Under the pieces are notes generated by a model that saw only the letters and a list, made by a program, of their open reading frames with translations, ran no database searches and was not told the DNA's origin. Below, piece by piece: positions 15,179-25,249 of a stretch of 64,000 nucleotides of DNA. A program made the position numbers and the translations under genes. This stretch comes from Paenacidovorax caeni. Its GTDB lineage: Bacteria; Pseudomonadota; Gammaproteobacteria; Burkholderiales; Burkholderiaceae_C. Within the stretch, counting starts at the first letter, position 1; each line of letters begins with the position of its first letter. The DNA lies in NCBI RefSeq assembly GCF_001298675.1, contig NZ_CYIG01000007.1, positions 124,001 to 188,000 on the forward strand, written 5' to 3'.

Positions 15179-16141
15179 GTGCTGTACAAGCGCAATCCCC
15201 AGCTCAACAAAAACGGCGAGCTGATCCACCTGCTCTCCACCGAGGGCCTGCCGCGTGACATTCTCACGCACATCCTGAATACCGCCGACAACTTCGTCTC
15301 GGTCAACGACCGCGAGGTCAAGAAGGTGCCGCTGCTGCGTGGCAAGAGCGTGTTCAACCTGTTCTTCGAGAACAGCACGCGCACGCGCACCACGTTCGAG
15401 ATTGCGGCCAAGCGCCTCTCGGCGGACGTGTTCAACCTCGACATCGCGCGCAGCTCCACCGCCAAAGGCGAGACACTGCTCGACACCATCGACAACCTCT
15501 CTGCCATGGCTGCCGACATCTTCGTCGTGCGCCACAGCGAGTCGGGTGCGCCGTACCTGATCGCGCAGCACGTCGCACCGCACGTGCATGTGGTGAACGC
15601 GGGCGACGGGCGGCATGCCCACCCCACCCAGGGGTTGCTCGACATGTACACCATCCGCCACTACAAGAAGGATTTTTCCAACCTGACGGTGGCCATCGTG
15701 GGCGACGTGCTGCACTCGCGTGTGGCGCGTTCCGACATCCATGCGCTCACCACCCTGGGCTGCGCCGAGGTGCGCGTGGTGGGCCCGCGCACGCTGGTGC
15801 CGGCAGACTTGTCGCACATGGGCGTGCGCGTGTTCTATACGCTGGAGGAAGGCATCCAGGGCTGCGACGTGGTCATCACGCTGCGCCTGCAGAACGAGCG
15901 CATGAGCGGCGCGCTGCTGCCGTCGAGCCAGGAGTATTTCAAGAGCTTTGGCCTGACGCCCGAGAAGCTGCGCCTGGCCAAGCCCGACGCCATCGTCATG
16001 CACCCGGGGCCGATCAACCGCGGCGTGGAGATTGACTCCGCCGTGGTCGACGGCCCGCAGGCCGTGATCTTGCCGCAGGTCACCTTCGGCATTGCGGTGC
16101 GCATGGCGGTGATGTCCATCGTGGCGGGCAACGAGGCCTGA
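15179..16141 (+). CDS. pyrB: Aspartate carbamoyltransferase, catalytic chain
   Basis: PyrB joins carbamoyl phosphate and aspartate, the first committed step of pyrimidine synthesis. The carbamoyl-phosphate loop [18 protein letters not shown] is at about residues 62-79. [12 protein letters not shown] and [13 protein letters not shown] mark the second half, and [13 protein letters not shown] the C-terminal aspartate site. The length of 320 residues is typical. The start is GTG (15179), two bases after the pyrR stop. No regulatory pyrI is present; instead a dihydroorotase-like gene follows, the arrangement known for pseudomonads where the inactive PyrC' holds a PyrB dodecamer together. Confidence 0.96.
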   Translation: MLYKRNPQLNKNGELIHLLSTEGLPRDILTHILNTADNFVSVNDREVKKVPLLRGKSVFNLFFENSTRTRTTFEIAAKRLSADVFNLDIARSSTAKGETLLDTIDNLSAMAADIFVVRHSESGAPYLIAQHVAPHVHVVNAGDGRHAHPTQGLLDMYTIRHYKKDFSNLTVAIVGDVLHSRVARSDIHALTTLGCAEVRVVGPRTLVPADLSHMGVRVFYTLEEGIQGCDVVITLRLQNERMSGALLPSSQEYFKSFGLTPEKLRLAKPDAIVMHPGPINRGVEIDSAVVDGPQAVILPQVTFGIAVRMAVMSIVAGNEA

Positions 16142-16149
16142 GGACTCCT

Positions 16150-16200
16150 GTTTTCATAGCTGCTAGCGCTTGATTGGTAAGGGCTAGCGGCCAATTTGGC
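16150..16200 (+). repeat. Dispersed hairpin repeat, copy 2
   Basis: This copy fills the gap between pyrB and pyrC'. The left arm AGCGCTT is intact (16165-16171), but the right arm is degraded to AAGGGCT. The trailing CCAATTTGGC forms a small palindrome of its own. Confidence 0.75.
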
Positions 16201-16208
16201 TTGAAACC

Positions 16209-17501
16209 ATGAAAATCCTGATTGAGAACGGCCGGGTCATCGACCCCGCCAGCGGGCTGGACAAGGTGTGCAGCGTGGCCCTTGCCGCGGGGCGCATCAT
16301 CGCCGTGGACCGCCAGCCCAAGGACTTCGCGCCCGCGCGCGTCATCGACGCCACGGGCTGCATCGTGCTGCCGGGCCTGGTGGACCTGGCCGCGCGCATG
16401 CGCGAGCCGGGGCATGAGCATGAGCGCATGCTCGAATCGGAAATGGCCGCTGCTGTCGCCGGGGGCGTGACCAGCCTGGTCTGCCCGCCCGACACCGACC
16501 CCGTGCTCGACGAGCCCGGCCTGGTGCAAATGCTCAAGTTCCGCGCCGAGAAGCTGCACCAGGCACGCCTGTTCCCCCTCGGGGCACTCACGCGCAACCT
16601 GGCGGGCGAGGTATTGACCGAGATGGCCGAGCTGACCGAGTCGGGCTGCGTCGGCTTCGGCCAGGCCGACGTGCCGCTGGCCAGCACGCAGACGCTGCAG
16701 CGCGCGTTGCAGTACGCCGCCACCTTTGGCTACACCGTATGGCTGCGCCCGCAGGAGCTGCACCTGGGCAAGGGTGTGGCCGCCAGCGGTGCGCTGGCGA
16801 CGCGCATGGGCCTGTCGGGCGTGCCGGTGGCGGCCGAAACGATTGCGCTGCACACCATTTTCGAGCTGCTCAAGAGCACCCAGGCGCGCGTGCACCTGTG
16901 CCGCCTCTCCAGCGCGGCCGGGGTCGAGCTGGTGCGCCAGGCCAAGGCCGCCGGCCTGCCAGTGACCTGCGACGTCAGCATCAATTCGCTGCACCTGACG
17001 GAGAACGATATCGGCTACTTCGACAGCAGTGCACGCCTGACGCCGCCGCTGCGCCAGCAGCGCGACCGCGACGCGCTGTCGCAGGCGCTGCGCGACGGCA
17101 CCATCGATGCGCTGGTGTCCGACCACACGCCGGTGGACGAGGACGCCAAGGCACTGCCGTTCGCCGAGGCCGAGCCCGGCGCCACCGGGCTGGAGCTGCT
17201 GCTGGCGCTGGCCTTCAAGTGGTCGCAGGATCAGGGTGTGCCGCTGGCGCGCGCGCTGGCCGTGGTGACCAACGAGCCCGCGCGCGTGCTGGGCAACGCG
17301 CTGGGCACGCTGCAGGCCAGCGTGGGCCAGATCGTCGAGGGCGGCGTGGGCGACCTGTGCATCGTCGATCCGCAGGCCGCCTGGGTGGTGCGCCCTGACG
17401 CGCTGACCAGCCAGGGCAAGCACACGCCCTTTGCCGGCTACGAGCTGCCGGTGCGCGTGCGCGCCACGCTGGTTGGCGGGCACGTCGCCTTCGAGCGCTA
17501 A
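16209..17501 (+). CDS. pyrC': Dihydroorotase-like, probably inactive PyrC' (PyrX)
   Basis: A 430-residue amidohydrolase-fold protein clearly homologous to type I dihydroorotase (DATGCIVLPGLVDL, REPG, LTENDIGYF, SDHTPVDEDAK, EPARVLG). The metal-binding HxH that should follow GLVD is replaced by LAARM. The later histidines also differ: VHLCRLSS where active enzymes have a His-containing segment, and DVSINSLHL in place of the PHH-type motif. With these ligands gone, hydrolysis is not expected. The known precedent is the Pseudomonas pyrBC' operon, where the non-catalytic subunit is needed for PyrB assembly. An active dihydroorotase should be encoded elsewhere in the genome. Confidence 0.9.
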   Translation: MKILIENGRVIDPASGLDKVCSVALAAGRIIAVDRQPKDFAPARVIDATGCIVLPGLVDLAARMREPGHEHERMLESEMAAAVAGGVTSLVCPPDTDPVLDEPGLVQMLKFRAEKLHQARLFPLGALTRNLAGEVLTEMAELTESGCVGFGQADVPLASTQTLQRALQYAATFGYTVWLRPQELHLGKGVAASGALATRMGLSGVPVAAETIALHTIFELLKSTQARVHLCRLSSAAGVELVRQAKAAGLPVTCDVSINSLHLTENDIGYFDSSARLTPPLRQQRDRDALSQALRDGTIDALVSDHTPVDEDAKALPFAEAEPGATGLELLLALAFKWSQDQGVPLARALAVVTNEPARVLGNALGTLQASVGQIVEGGVGDLCIVDPQAAWVVRPDALTSQGKHTPFAGYELPVRVRATLVGGHVAFER

Positions 17502-17509
17502 GCCAGCGC

Positions 17510-18256
17510 ATGCGCCTTTTGCGCGCCCTGGGGCGCACGCTGCGTATGCTGGCGCACCTGCTGCACGGGCTGTGGGTGGTCACATGGCACTTTCCGCGCC
17601 TCTCGCCTGAGCAGCAACAGGCCCGGGTGCAGGCCTGGTCGCTGGGGCTGCTGGCGCGCGCCGGCATCACGCTGCAGGTGCAAGGCACGCCGGTGCTGCA
17701 GGGGCCGGCACTGCTGGTGGCGAACCACATTTCGTGGCTCGACATCCCGGTGCTGCACGCGGCGCGCTATTGCCGCTTCGTCTCCAAGTCAGACGTGCAG
17801 GCCTGGCCCGTCGTCGGCACCCTGGCCACGGCCGGCGGCACGCTCTACATCCAGCGCGAATCGCGGCGCGATGCGCTGCGCATGGTCAAGCGCATGGCGG
17901 CGGCGCTGCAGCAAGGCGAGGTACTGGCCGTGTTCCCCGAGGGCACCACGGGCGACGGGCGCACGCTGCTGCCGTTCCACGCCAATTTGCTGGAGGCCGC
18001 GCTGGCGGCCGATGCGCCGGTGCAGCCCGTGGGGCTGCGCTTCATTGACCGTGCCACCGGGGCGACGAGCTTCGCACCCAGCTACATCGGCGACGAAACT
18101 TTGATCGGCTCGATCTGGCGCACGCTCTCCGCCCCCGCCATCACCGCCGTGGTGCACTTTGGCCCGCCCGAGCACGCCCAGGGCCGCGAGCGGCGCGCTT
18201 GGAGCGCGCACCTGCATGGCGTCGTCGATGCGCTGCGCCAGGTTGATTGCTCTTAA
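17510..18256 (+). CDS. plsC: 1-acyl-sn-glycerol-3-phosphate acyltransferase
   Basis: A 248-residue membrane-associated lysophosphatidic acid acyltransferase for phospholipid synthesis. The catalytic HX4D motif is NHISWLD (about residues 71-77), and the substrate motif is FPEGTTGDGRTLLPF (about 143-157). An N-terminal hydrophobic stretch (LGRTLRMLAHLLHGLWVVTW) anchors it. Some LPLAT-family members of this type acylate other substrates such as ornithine lipids, so the substrate is inferred. It follows pyrC' after 8 nt. Its last codons and stop (CTC TTA A) lie in the next copy of the dispersed repeat. Confidence 0.88.
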   Translation: MRLLRALGRTLRMLAHLLHGLWVVTWHFPRLSPEQQQARVQAWSLGLLARAGITLQVQGTPVLQGPALLVANHISWLDIPVLHAARYCRFVSKSDVQAWPVVGTLATAGGTLYIQRESRRDALRMVKRMAAALQQGEVLAVFPEGTTGDGRTLLPFHANLLEAALAADAPVQPVGLRFIDRATGATSFAPSYIGDETLIGSIWRTLSAPAITAVVHFGPPEHAQGRERRAWSAHLHGVVDALRQVDCS

Positions 18257-18303
18257 AAAAATAGCTGCCAGCGCTTGCCTGTAAAGCGCTGGAAGCCCAA
18301 AAG
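18247..18303 (+). repeat. Dispersed hairpin repeat, copy 3
   Basis: This copy lies between convergent plsC and the ABC ATPase gene. The core CAGCGCTT-N6-AAAGCGCTG is preceded by ATAGCTGC and followed by GAAGCCCAAAAG. It supplies the plsC stop codon. Confidence 0.85.
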
Positions 18304-18311
18304 ACTGTGAA

Positions 18312-19379
<1,068 letters not shown>

Positions 19380-19402
19380 GGCGCGATTGTAGGGTGGTGC
19401 AA

Positions 19403-21118
19403 ATGCTTAGAATTCCTGTTTGCAATCGTGGCCGCAAACGCTCTGACGGGCCCTTGCATCCTCTTTCTCCCACCGACGGATTCGCCTTGCGCCCCCCTCC
19501 TTCCGCCTTGCGTTTTTTTCCGCTGCTGCTGCTCGCGCTCGTGTTGTCGCTGCCCGTGCTGGCGCTGCTGGCAGCCTGGCTGCCCTGGGGGCAGGGCGGG
19601 GCGCAGGCCGTGGCGATCCTGCGCGAGATGGCGTCCACCGTGCTGCCGGGGTATTTCTGGACGACGCTGTGGCTGGGGCTGTGGGTGGCCCTGGGGGCCG
19701 CCTGCGTGGGCATGGCGACGGCCGCGGCGGTGACGCTTTTCGATTTTCCGGGGCGCCGCCAGATGGAGTGGCTGCTGCTGCTGCCCCTGGCCATGCCGGC
19801 CTACGTCACGGCCTATGCCTACACCGACTTCCTGCAGTTCAGCGGCCCGCTGCAAACCTGGCTGCGCGCGGGCTTCGGCCTGGAGGGGCGCGTGCTGCCC
19901 GAGGTGCGCAGCCTGGGGGGCGCGGTGTGGGTCTTCATCTTCGCGCTCTACCCTTATGTGTACCTGCTGGCGCGCACCGCTTTGGGCGAACGCGCCGCGC
20001 ACCTGATGGAGGCCGCGCGGCTCATGGGCGCACCGCTGTCCCGGCGCGTGCGCACGGTGGCGCTGCCACTGGCGCGCCCGGCGGTGGCAGCGGGCGTGGC
20101 GCTGGTGCTGATGGAGACGCTGGCCGACTTCGGCGTCGTCAGCTACTTCGGCATCCAGACCTTTACCACGGGCATCTACAAAGCCTGGCTGGCCATGGAC
20201 AACCGTTTGGCCGCCGCCCAACTCGCCACCATGCTGCTGGCACTGGTGCTGGTGCTGCTGTGGCTGGAGCAGCGCGCGCAGCGGCGCATGCGTTTCGCCA
20301 CCAGCACCACGGGGCGCGCAGGTTCGGTCGAGGCCCAGCCGCAGCGCCTGGCAGGCTGGCGCTGCGCGGGGGCCTGGGCGGTGTGCCTGCTGCCGGTGCT
20401 GATGGGGTTTGTGGCACCCGTGGCCTTCATGCTGCGCCCGCTGGCGGCCGATTGGTCGGTGCTGCCGTGGGATCGCTTCGTCGAATGGGCGGCTAACAGC
20501 GTGCGCCTGGGCGCTATCACCGCCGTGCTGGCTGTGGCACTGGCCATGGCGCTGGCCTTCGCCGTGCGTCGCCGTGCTGACCGCATTACCCACGCCGTGG
20601 TGCGCTTGGCCAGTGTGGGCTACGCCGTGCCGGGCGCGGTGATCGTCGTGGGCCTGCTGCTCCCGGTCGGCTGGCTGCAGGCGGCCCTGCCCGAGTGGGG
20701 CGTTGGTGCGCTGTTCACCACCACGGCGGTGGGCATCGTCTGGGCCTACCTGGTGCGCTTTTGCGCGGTGGCGCTGCAATCAGTGCAAAGCGGCTATGCG
20801 CGCATTCCGGCCAGCTTCGACGACGCCGCGCGCATGCTGGGCACGGGGGGCTGGGGGCTGCTGCGGCGCGTGCACTGGCCACTGCTGCGCCGCTCGACCG
20901 CAGCCGCGCTGCTGCTGGTGTTCGTGGACGTAATGAAGGAACTGCCTGCGACCATCGTGCTGCGCCCCTTCAACAGCGACACCCTCGCCGTGGTGGCGTA
21001 CCAGTTGGCGCGCGATGAACGCCTGGGCGAGGCCGCGCTCCCATCGCTGGCGCTGGTTGCCGTGGGGCTGGTGCCGGTGATCCTGCTGAGCCGCACGCTG
21101 CGCGCGCGCGAACCTTGA
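19403..21118 (+). CDS. fbpB: Iron ABC transporter permease, fused two-domain
   Basis: A 571-residue integral membrane protein with about twelve hydrophobic helices in two homologous halves, as in FbpB/SfuB. Each half carries an ATPase-coupling loop of the EAA type: AARLMGAPLSRRVRTVALP near residue 210 and AARMLGTGGWGLLRRVHWP near residue 475. The start is uncertain. The ATG at 19403 gives a hydrophilic, Arg-rich N-terminal 30 residues not expected for the family, while a TTG at 19487 would begin just before the first helix and leave a normal regulatory gap to the divergent ATPase gene. Together the two genes form a transporter lacking a local substrate-binding protein. Confidence 0.87.
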   Translation: MLRIPVCNRGRKRSDGPLHPLSPTDGFALRPPPSALRFFPLLLLALVLSLPVLALLAAWLPWGQGGAQAVAILREMASTVLPGYFWTTLWLGLWVALGAACVGMATAAAVTLFDFPGRRQMEWLLLLPLAMPAYVTAYAYTDFLQFSGPLQTWLRAGFGLEGRVLPEVRSLGGAVWVFIFALYPYVYLLARTALGERAAHLMEAARLMGAPLSRRVRTVALPLARPAVAAGVALVLMETLADFGVVSYFGIQTFTTGIYKAWLAMDNRLAAAQLATMLLALVLVLLWLEQRAQRRMRFATSTTGRAGSVEAQPQRLAGWRCAGAWAVCLLPVLMGFVAPVAFMLRPLAADWSVLPWDRFVEWAANSVRLGAITAVLAVALAMALAFAVRRRADRITHAVVRLASVGYAVPGAVIVVGLLLPVGWLQAALPEWGVGALFTTTAVGIVWAYLVRFCAVALQSVQSGYARIPASFDDAARMLGTGGWGLLRRVHWPLLRRSTAAALLLVFVDVMKELPATIVLRPFNSDTLAVVAYQLARDERLGEAALPSLALVAVGLVPVILLSRTLRAREP

Positions 21119-21165
21119 TGGCCCCGCGCCTGCGGCCGGTTGGGCGGCCTGCATACACTGCGCGC

Positions 21166-21525
21166 ATGAGCGATATCACGATTTACCACAACGCCCGCTG
21201 CAGCAACTCGCGCGGTGCCCTGGCCCTGCTGCGCGAGCGCGGCCTGGAGCCTGTCGTCATCGACTACATCAAAGAGCCGCTGAACGTGGCGCAGCTCACG
21301 GCGCTGGTCGCGCGCCTGGGTGTGCCGGTGCGCGAGCTGCTGCGCGCCAAAGAGGCAGCCTACCAGGCGCTCGACCTGGGCAACCCGCGGCACAGCGATG
21401 CGGATGTGCTCGAAGCGGTGGCAAACCATCCAGAACTGCTGAACCGGCCCATCGTGGTGACGCCCCGGGGGGCGCGCCTGTGCCGGCCGCCGGAGATGGT
21501 GCTGGAACTCTTAAGCGCCGCCTAA
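21166..21525 (+). CDS. arsC: ArsC-family arsenate reductase
   Basis: A 119-residue glutaredoxin-coupled ArsC-type protein. The catalytic Cys is C12 in YHNARCSNSRGAL, in the same position as in the plasmid R773 enzyme. Basic residues that bind the oxyanion appear in VRELLRAKE and NRPIVVTPRGARLCRPPE. It would reduce arsenate to arsenite in the cytoplasm. No arsR, arsB or acr3 gene is adjacent, so it is a stand-alone chromosomal copy, and an uncharacterised ArsC-like role (the YfgD group) is possible. An upstream in-frame extension to 21115 has no family similarity, so ATG 21166 is preferred. Confidence 0.87.
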   Translation: MSDITIYHNARCSNSRGALALLRERGLEPVVIDYIKEPLNVAQLTALVARLGVPVRELLRAKEAAYQALDLGNPRHSDADVLEAVANHPELLNRPIVVTPRGARLCRPPEMVLELLSAA

Positions 21526-21579
21526 GTTCGCCCGCCCACACTGCCTTTCCATCGCACAACGGTTTTGGAAAGGCACACC

Positions 21580-23076
21580 ATGAACACTCTTCTCTCTTCT
21601 CCCCGGCGGCTGGTCGTGGCCCTAGTGGCCGCAGGCGCTTTGGGGGCCACGGGTGCGGGCCTCATCACCGCGCGCGAAGTGCGTGCGCAGGCGGGCATAC
21701 CAGCGGCGGCGGCGCCCGCACTCCTATCGGCATCCGTAGCCCTGCCGGACTTTTCGCAGATCACGGCGCGCTATGGCGCGGCCGTGGTCAACATCAGCGT
21801 CAGCGGCATGCGCAAGGCGTCCGATGCCGAGGACGATGACGGCGCAGCCGCGCAGCCGCCGCGCGGCATAGACCCCGAGGATCCTTTCTATGAGTTTTTC
21901 CGCCGCTTTGGCATGCCCGGCATGGGCGCGTCTGGCGGGCGCGCGTTGCCCATGCGCGGGCAGGGCTCGGGGTTCATCATCGACCCGAGCGGCATCGTCC
22001 TGACCAACGCCCACGTGGTCAAGGGGGCCAGCAGCGTCACCGTCAAGCTGACGGACCGGCGCGAGTTTCAGGCCCAGGTGCTGGGCGCCGACCCGAAGAC
22101 GGACATTGCCGTCCTGAAGATCGACGCGCACGACCTGCCCACGGTGAAACTGGGCAATTCGCGTGATCTGCAGGTGGGCGAGTGGGTGCTGGCCATCGGC
22201 GCGCCTTTTGGTTTCGAGAACACGGTGACGGCCGGTGTGGTCAGCGCCAAGGGGCGCTCGCTGCCCGACGACAGCTATGTTCCCTTCATCCAGACCGACG
22301 CAGCCGTTAACCCCGGCAACTCGGGCGGGCCGCTGTTCAATGCGCGCGGCGAGGTGGTGGGTATCAACGCGCAGATCTACTCCCGCTCCGGTGGGTTCCA
22401 GGGCCTGTCGTTCGCCATTCCGATCGAGGTGGCGTCGAAGGTGGGGCAGCAAATCCGCGCCACCGGGCAGGCGCACCATGCCCGCCTTGGCGTGGCGGTG
22501 CAGGAGGTGAACCAGGCGCTGGCGGACTCGTTCCAGTTGCCACGTCCCGAAGGCGCCCTGGTGGCCAGCGTGGAGCACGGTGGTCCGGCCGACCAGGCCG
22601 GCCTGCAGGTGGGCGACGTGATCCGCAGCGTGGATGGCCAGCCCGTGGTGGCGTCGGGCGATTTGCCGGCAATCGTTGGACAGGCCGCGCCGGGGCAGAA
22701 AGTGCAGGTCGAAATCTGGCGCCAGGGCCAGGCCCAGACGCTGGTTGCCACGCTCGGGAATGCCCGCGATAAGGCCGCACCGGTCGCTCAGGCCGAAGGG
22801 CCCGTGGGCAAGGGACAGCTGGGGTTGTCGCTGCGCCCCCTGGCCCCGCAGGAGGCCCGCGCCGCTGGGGTGGACAAGGGGCTGCTGGTTGAGGACGTGC
22901 GTGGCCCGGCGGCGCTGGCCGGCGTGCAAGGTGGCGACGTGCTGCTGGCCATCAACGGCACGCCGGTGCAGGGCGTGGCCCAGGTGCGCGCGGCCATGGC
23001 CAAGGCTGGCAAGTCGGTAGCGTTGCTGATTGCGCGCGATGGCGACAAGATCTTCGTGCCGGTGCGCCTGGGCTAG
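21580..23076 (+). CDS. Periplasmic serine protease, DegP/MucD family
   Basis: A 498-residue secreted HtrA protease. It has a hydrophobic signal segment in the first 35 residues, ending near VRAQA, and a trypsin-like domain with the triad H145 (TNAHVV), D175 (KTDIAVLKI) and S248 (GNSGGP). Two PDZ domains follow (about 310-395 and 410-495). It degrades misfolded envelope proteins. The Gly/Met-rich loop [10 protein letters not shown] at about residue 114 resembles the LA loop of DegP/DegS. It is followed, after 73 nt, by a two-component system that may respond to envelope stress. Confidence 0.94.
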   Translation: MNTLLSSPRRLVVALVAAGALGATGAGLITAREVRAQAGIPAAAAPALLSASVALPDFSQITARYGAAVVNISVSGMRKASDAEDDDGAAAQPPRGIDPEDPFYEFFRRFGMPGMGASGGRALPMRGQGSGFIIDPSGIVLTNAHVVKGASSVTVKLTDRREFQAQVLGADPKTDIAVLKIDAHDLPTVKLGNSRDLQVGEWVLAIGAPFGFENTVTAGVVSAKGRSLPDDSYVPFIQTDAAVNPGNSGGPLFNARGEVVGINAQIYSRSGGFQGLSFAIPIEVASKVGQQIRATGQAHHARLGVAVQEVNQALADSFQLPRPEGALVASVEHGGPADQAGLQVGDVIRSVDGQPVVASGDLPAIVGQAAPGQKVQVEIWRQGQAQTLVATLGNARDKAAPVAQAEGPVGKGQLGLSLRPLAPQEARAAGVDKGLLVEDVRGPAALAGVQGGDVLLAINGTPVQGVAQVRAAMAKAGKSVALLIARDGDKIFVPVRLG

Positions 23077-23149
23077 AGCGTCAATACGTTCTTGGCGTGG
23101 GGCCTGAACTTCACTCTCGCAAGCGGGCATGCCCCGCTATGCTTTCGCC

Positions 23150-23806
23150 ATGCGCTTGCTACTTGTGGAAGACGACCCGATGATCGGCGAAGCCGTGCGT
23201 GACCTGCTGCGCGCGGAGGGCTACGCGGTGGACTGGGCGAACGACGGCGACATGGCTGACGCCGCATTGGCCACGCAGGCCTACGACCTTGTGCTGCTTG
23301 ACCTGGGGTTGCCGCGCCGTGATGGCCTCGCGGTGTTGCGCGACCTGCGGTCACGCAAGGATCGCACGCCAGTTCTGATCGCAACGGCGCGTGACGGCGT
23401 GGCCCAGCGTGTGCAGGGCCTCGACGCTGGGGCCGACGACTATGTGCTCAAGCCCTATGACCTGGAGGAGTTGCTGGCGCGCATCCGCGCACTGCTGCGC
23501 CGCGCAGCAGGGCGCGCAGAGCCGGTGTACGAGCACCAGGGCATTTCCGTCACGCCGGCCACGCGCGAGGTGCTGGTACAGGGGCGGCCCGTGTCGCTGT
23601 CGGCGCGCGAATGGGCGGTGCTGGAGGCGCTGATTGCCCGCCCCGGCACCGTGCTGTCGCGCCAGCAACTGGAGGACAAGCTTTACGGCTGGGACGGTGA
23701 GATCAGCAGCAATGCCGTGGAGGTCTATGTCCACGGCCTGCGCAAAAAACTCGGGGCCCATCTCGTGCTCAATGTGCGCGGCCTGGGCTACATGGTGCCG
23801 CGATGA
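23150..23806 (+). CDS. OmpR-family response regulator (QseB/PmrA-like)
   Basis: A 218-residue regulator: receiver domain 1-115 with acidic pair ED8D9, phospho-acceptor D51 in LVLLDLGLPRRDG, and K in YVLKPYD; winged-helix DNA-binding domain about 125-218 with LSAREWAVLEALIARPG and VEVYVHGLRKKLG. The switch Thr/Ser region reads IATARDG. The start ATG at 23150 is preferred over an upstream GTG or ATG that would add a few residues. The stop overlaps the kinase start (ATGA), so the pair is coupled. Targets are unknown; the neighbouring degP-like and chrA genes are candidates. Confidence 0.92.
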   Translation: MRLLLVEDDPMIGEAVRDLLRAEGYAVDWANDGDMADAALATQAYDLVLLDLGLPRRDGLAVLRDLRSRKDRTPVLIATARDGVAQRVQGLDAGADDYVLKPYDLEELLARIRALLRRAAGRAEPVYEHQGISVTPATREVLVQGRPVSLSAREWAVLEALIARPGTVLSRQQLEDKLYGWDGEISSNAVEVYVHGLRKKLGAHLVLNVRGLGYMVPR

Positions 23807-25212
23807 AAGCGCCGCGCTGGCCCACCTCGCTGCGCTGGCGCCTGCTGGCCCTGCTTTTCACGGCCGTGTTGTGCACTGCGCTGGCGCAGGCCACGCTGGC
23901 GTACCGCAGCGCCCTGGCCGAGGCCGATGCACTGTTCGACCACCAGATGCAGCAAACGGCCTTTGCCTTGCGTGCGGGCCTGCCGCCCGACGCCCAGGCC
24001 TGGGGTGGCGGCCCGCGCGCCGAGTACCAGAACGACGAATTCATTGTTCAGGTATGGACCCATGAAGGCTTGCGCATCTTCGAGTCCGCCGTGGGTACGG
24101 CACTGCCGCAACTGGCCGTGCTGGGCTTCACGAACGTGCAGGTGCGCGACGCCACCTACCGTGTTTTCTCCCTGCAGACGCGGGCGCAGGTCATCCAGGT
24201 GGCACATGACATGGCGGTGCGCCGGGCCATGGCACGCGCCTTGGCGTTGCGCTCGCTGCTGCCGTTGGCAGTCATGGCACCGCTGCTGGCGCTGTGGGTG
24301 TGGTGGACGGTCCGCCATCTGTTGGCGCCTGTAGAGCGCGTGCGCCGCCAGCTCGCGCTGCGCCAGGCCGATGATCTGGTGGCCGTCAGTGAAACAGATT
24401 TGCCCGACGAAGTGCAGCCCCTGGTACAGGAGCTGAATCTGCTGCTGGCGCGTGTGCGCAGCGCCTTCGAGGCGCAGCAGCATTTCGTGGCGGACGCTGC
24501 GCATGAACTGCGCTCGCCGTTGGCCGCGCTCAAGCTGCAGGTGCAGGGCCTGCGCCGCGCACCCGACGATGCCGCACGCCAGCAGGCCGTGGCGCGCCTG
24601 GATGCGGGCCTGGATCGCGCCACACGCCTGGTCGAGCAACTGCTGGTGCTGGCGCGCCAGGAGGCCAGCGCCGCGGCGGTGTCGCCCCTGGTCGCGGTGG
24701 ATTGCGATGCGCTGGTGCGCCAGGCGCTCGCCGATGCGGCGCCGGGCGCGCAGGCGCGTGGCATTGACCTGGGCCTGGCGCCCGCGTGCGCAGCCAACGG
24801 CACCGGCGGCTGGGCCGCCGGGCTGCCCGAGGCCTTGCGCATTCTGCTGCGCAACCTGCTGGACAACGCTGTCAAATACACCCCTGCGGGCGGGCGCATT
24901 GATGCCGGATGGCGCGTTGTGCCCGGCGGTGTCGAACTGTGGGTGGAAGACAGCGGCCCCGGCATTCCAGCCGCCGAGCGGGCGCGCGTGTTGGGCCGCT
25001 TCTACCGCGGGCCCGAGTCTGCCCAAGGCACGCAGGGCAGCGGCCTGGGGCTGGCTATCGTGCAGGCGATTGCCCGGCGGCATGGCACGGCACTCACCCT
25101 GGAGGACGCGCCGCATCTCGGGGGCTTGCGCGCCGCGCTAATCTTGCAGGCATGGGCTGGTTCGGTTGATCCGCATGGCCGTGACACGCGGTTGGCGCCG
25201 GAGAGCGTATGA
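23803..25212 (+). CDS. Sensor histidine kinase (QseC-like)
   Basis: A 469-residue inner-membrane kinase. TM1 is about 13-33 and TM2 about 145-170, enclosing a 110-residue periplasmic sensor. The dimerisation H-box VADAAHELRSPLAALKLQ contains H234; the N-box is LLRNLLDNAVKYTPAGG, the G1 box VEDSGPGIP, and the G2 box GSGLGLAIVQAIA. The first 30 residues carry an unusual positive segment WPTSLRWRLL ahead of TM1. It should phosphorylate the regulator encoded just upstream. The stimulus is not evident from the sequence. Confidence 0.93.
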   Translation: MKAPRWPTSLRWRLLALLFTAVLCTALAQATLAYRSALAEADALFDHQMQQTAFALRAGLPPDAQAWGGGPRAEYQNDEFIVQVWTHEGLRIFESAVGTALPQLAVLGFTNVQVRDATYRVFSLQTRAQVIQVAHDMAVRRAMARALALRSLLPLAVMAPLLALWVWWTVRHLLAPVERVRRQLALRQADDLVAVSETDLPDEVQPLVQELNLLLARVRSAFEAQQHFVADAAHELRSPLAALKLQVQGLRRAPDDAARQQAVARLDAGLDRATRLVEQLLVLARQEASAAAVSPLVAVDCDALVRQALADAAPGAQARGIDLGLAPACAANGTGGWAAGLPEALRILLRNLLDNAVKYTPAGGRIDAGWRVVPGGVELWVEDSGPGIPAAERARVLGRFYRGPESAQGTQGSGLGLAIVQAIARRHGTALTLEDAPHLGGLRAALILQAWAGSVDPHGRDTRLAPESV

Positions 25213-25249
25213 CATGGGGGCTTCCCTCAACACCTTGCAGCAGGAAACC

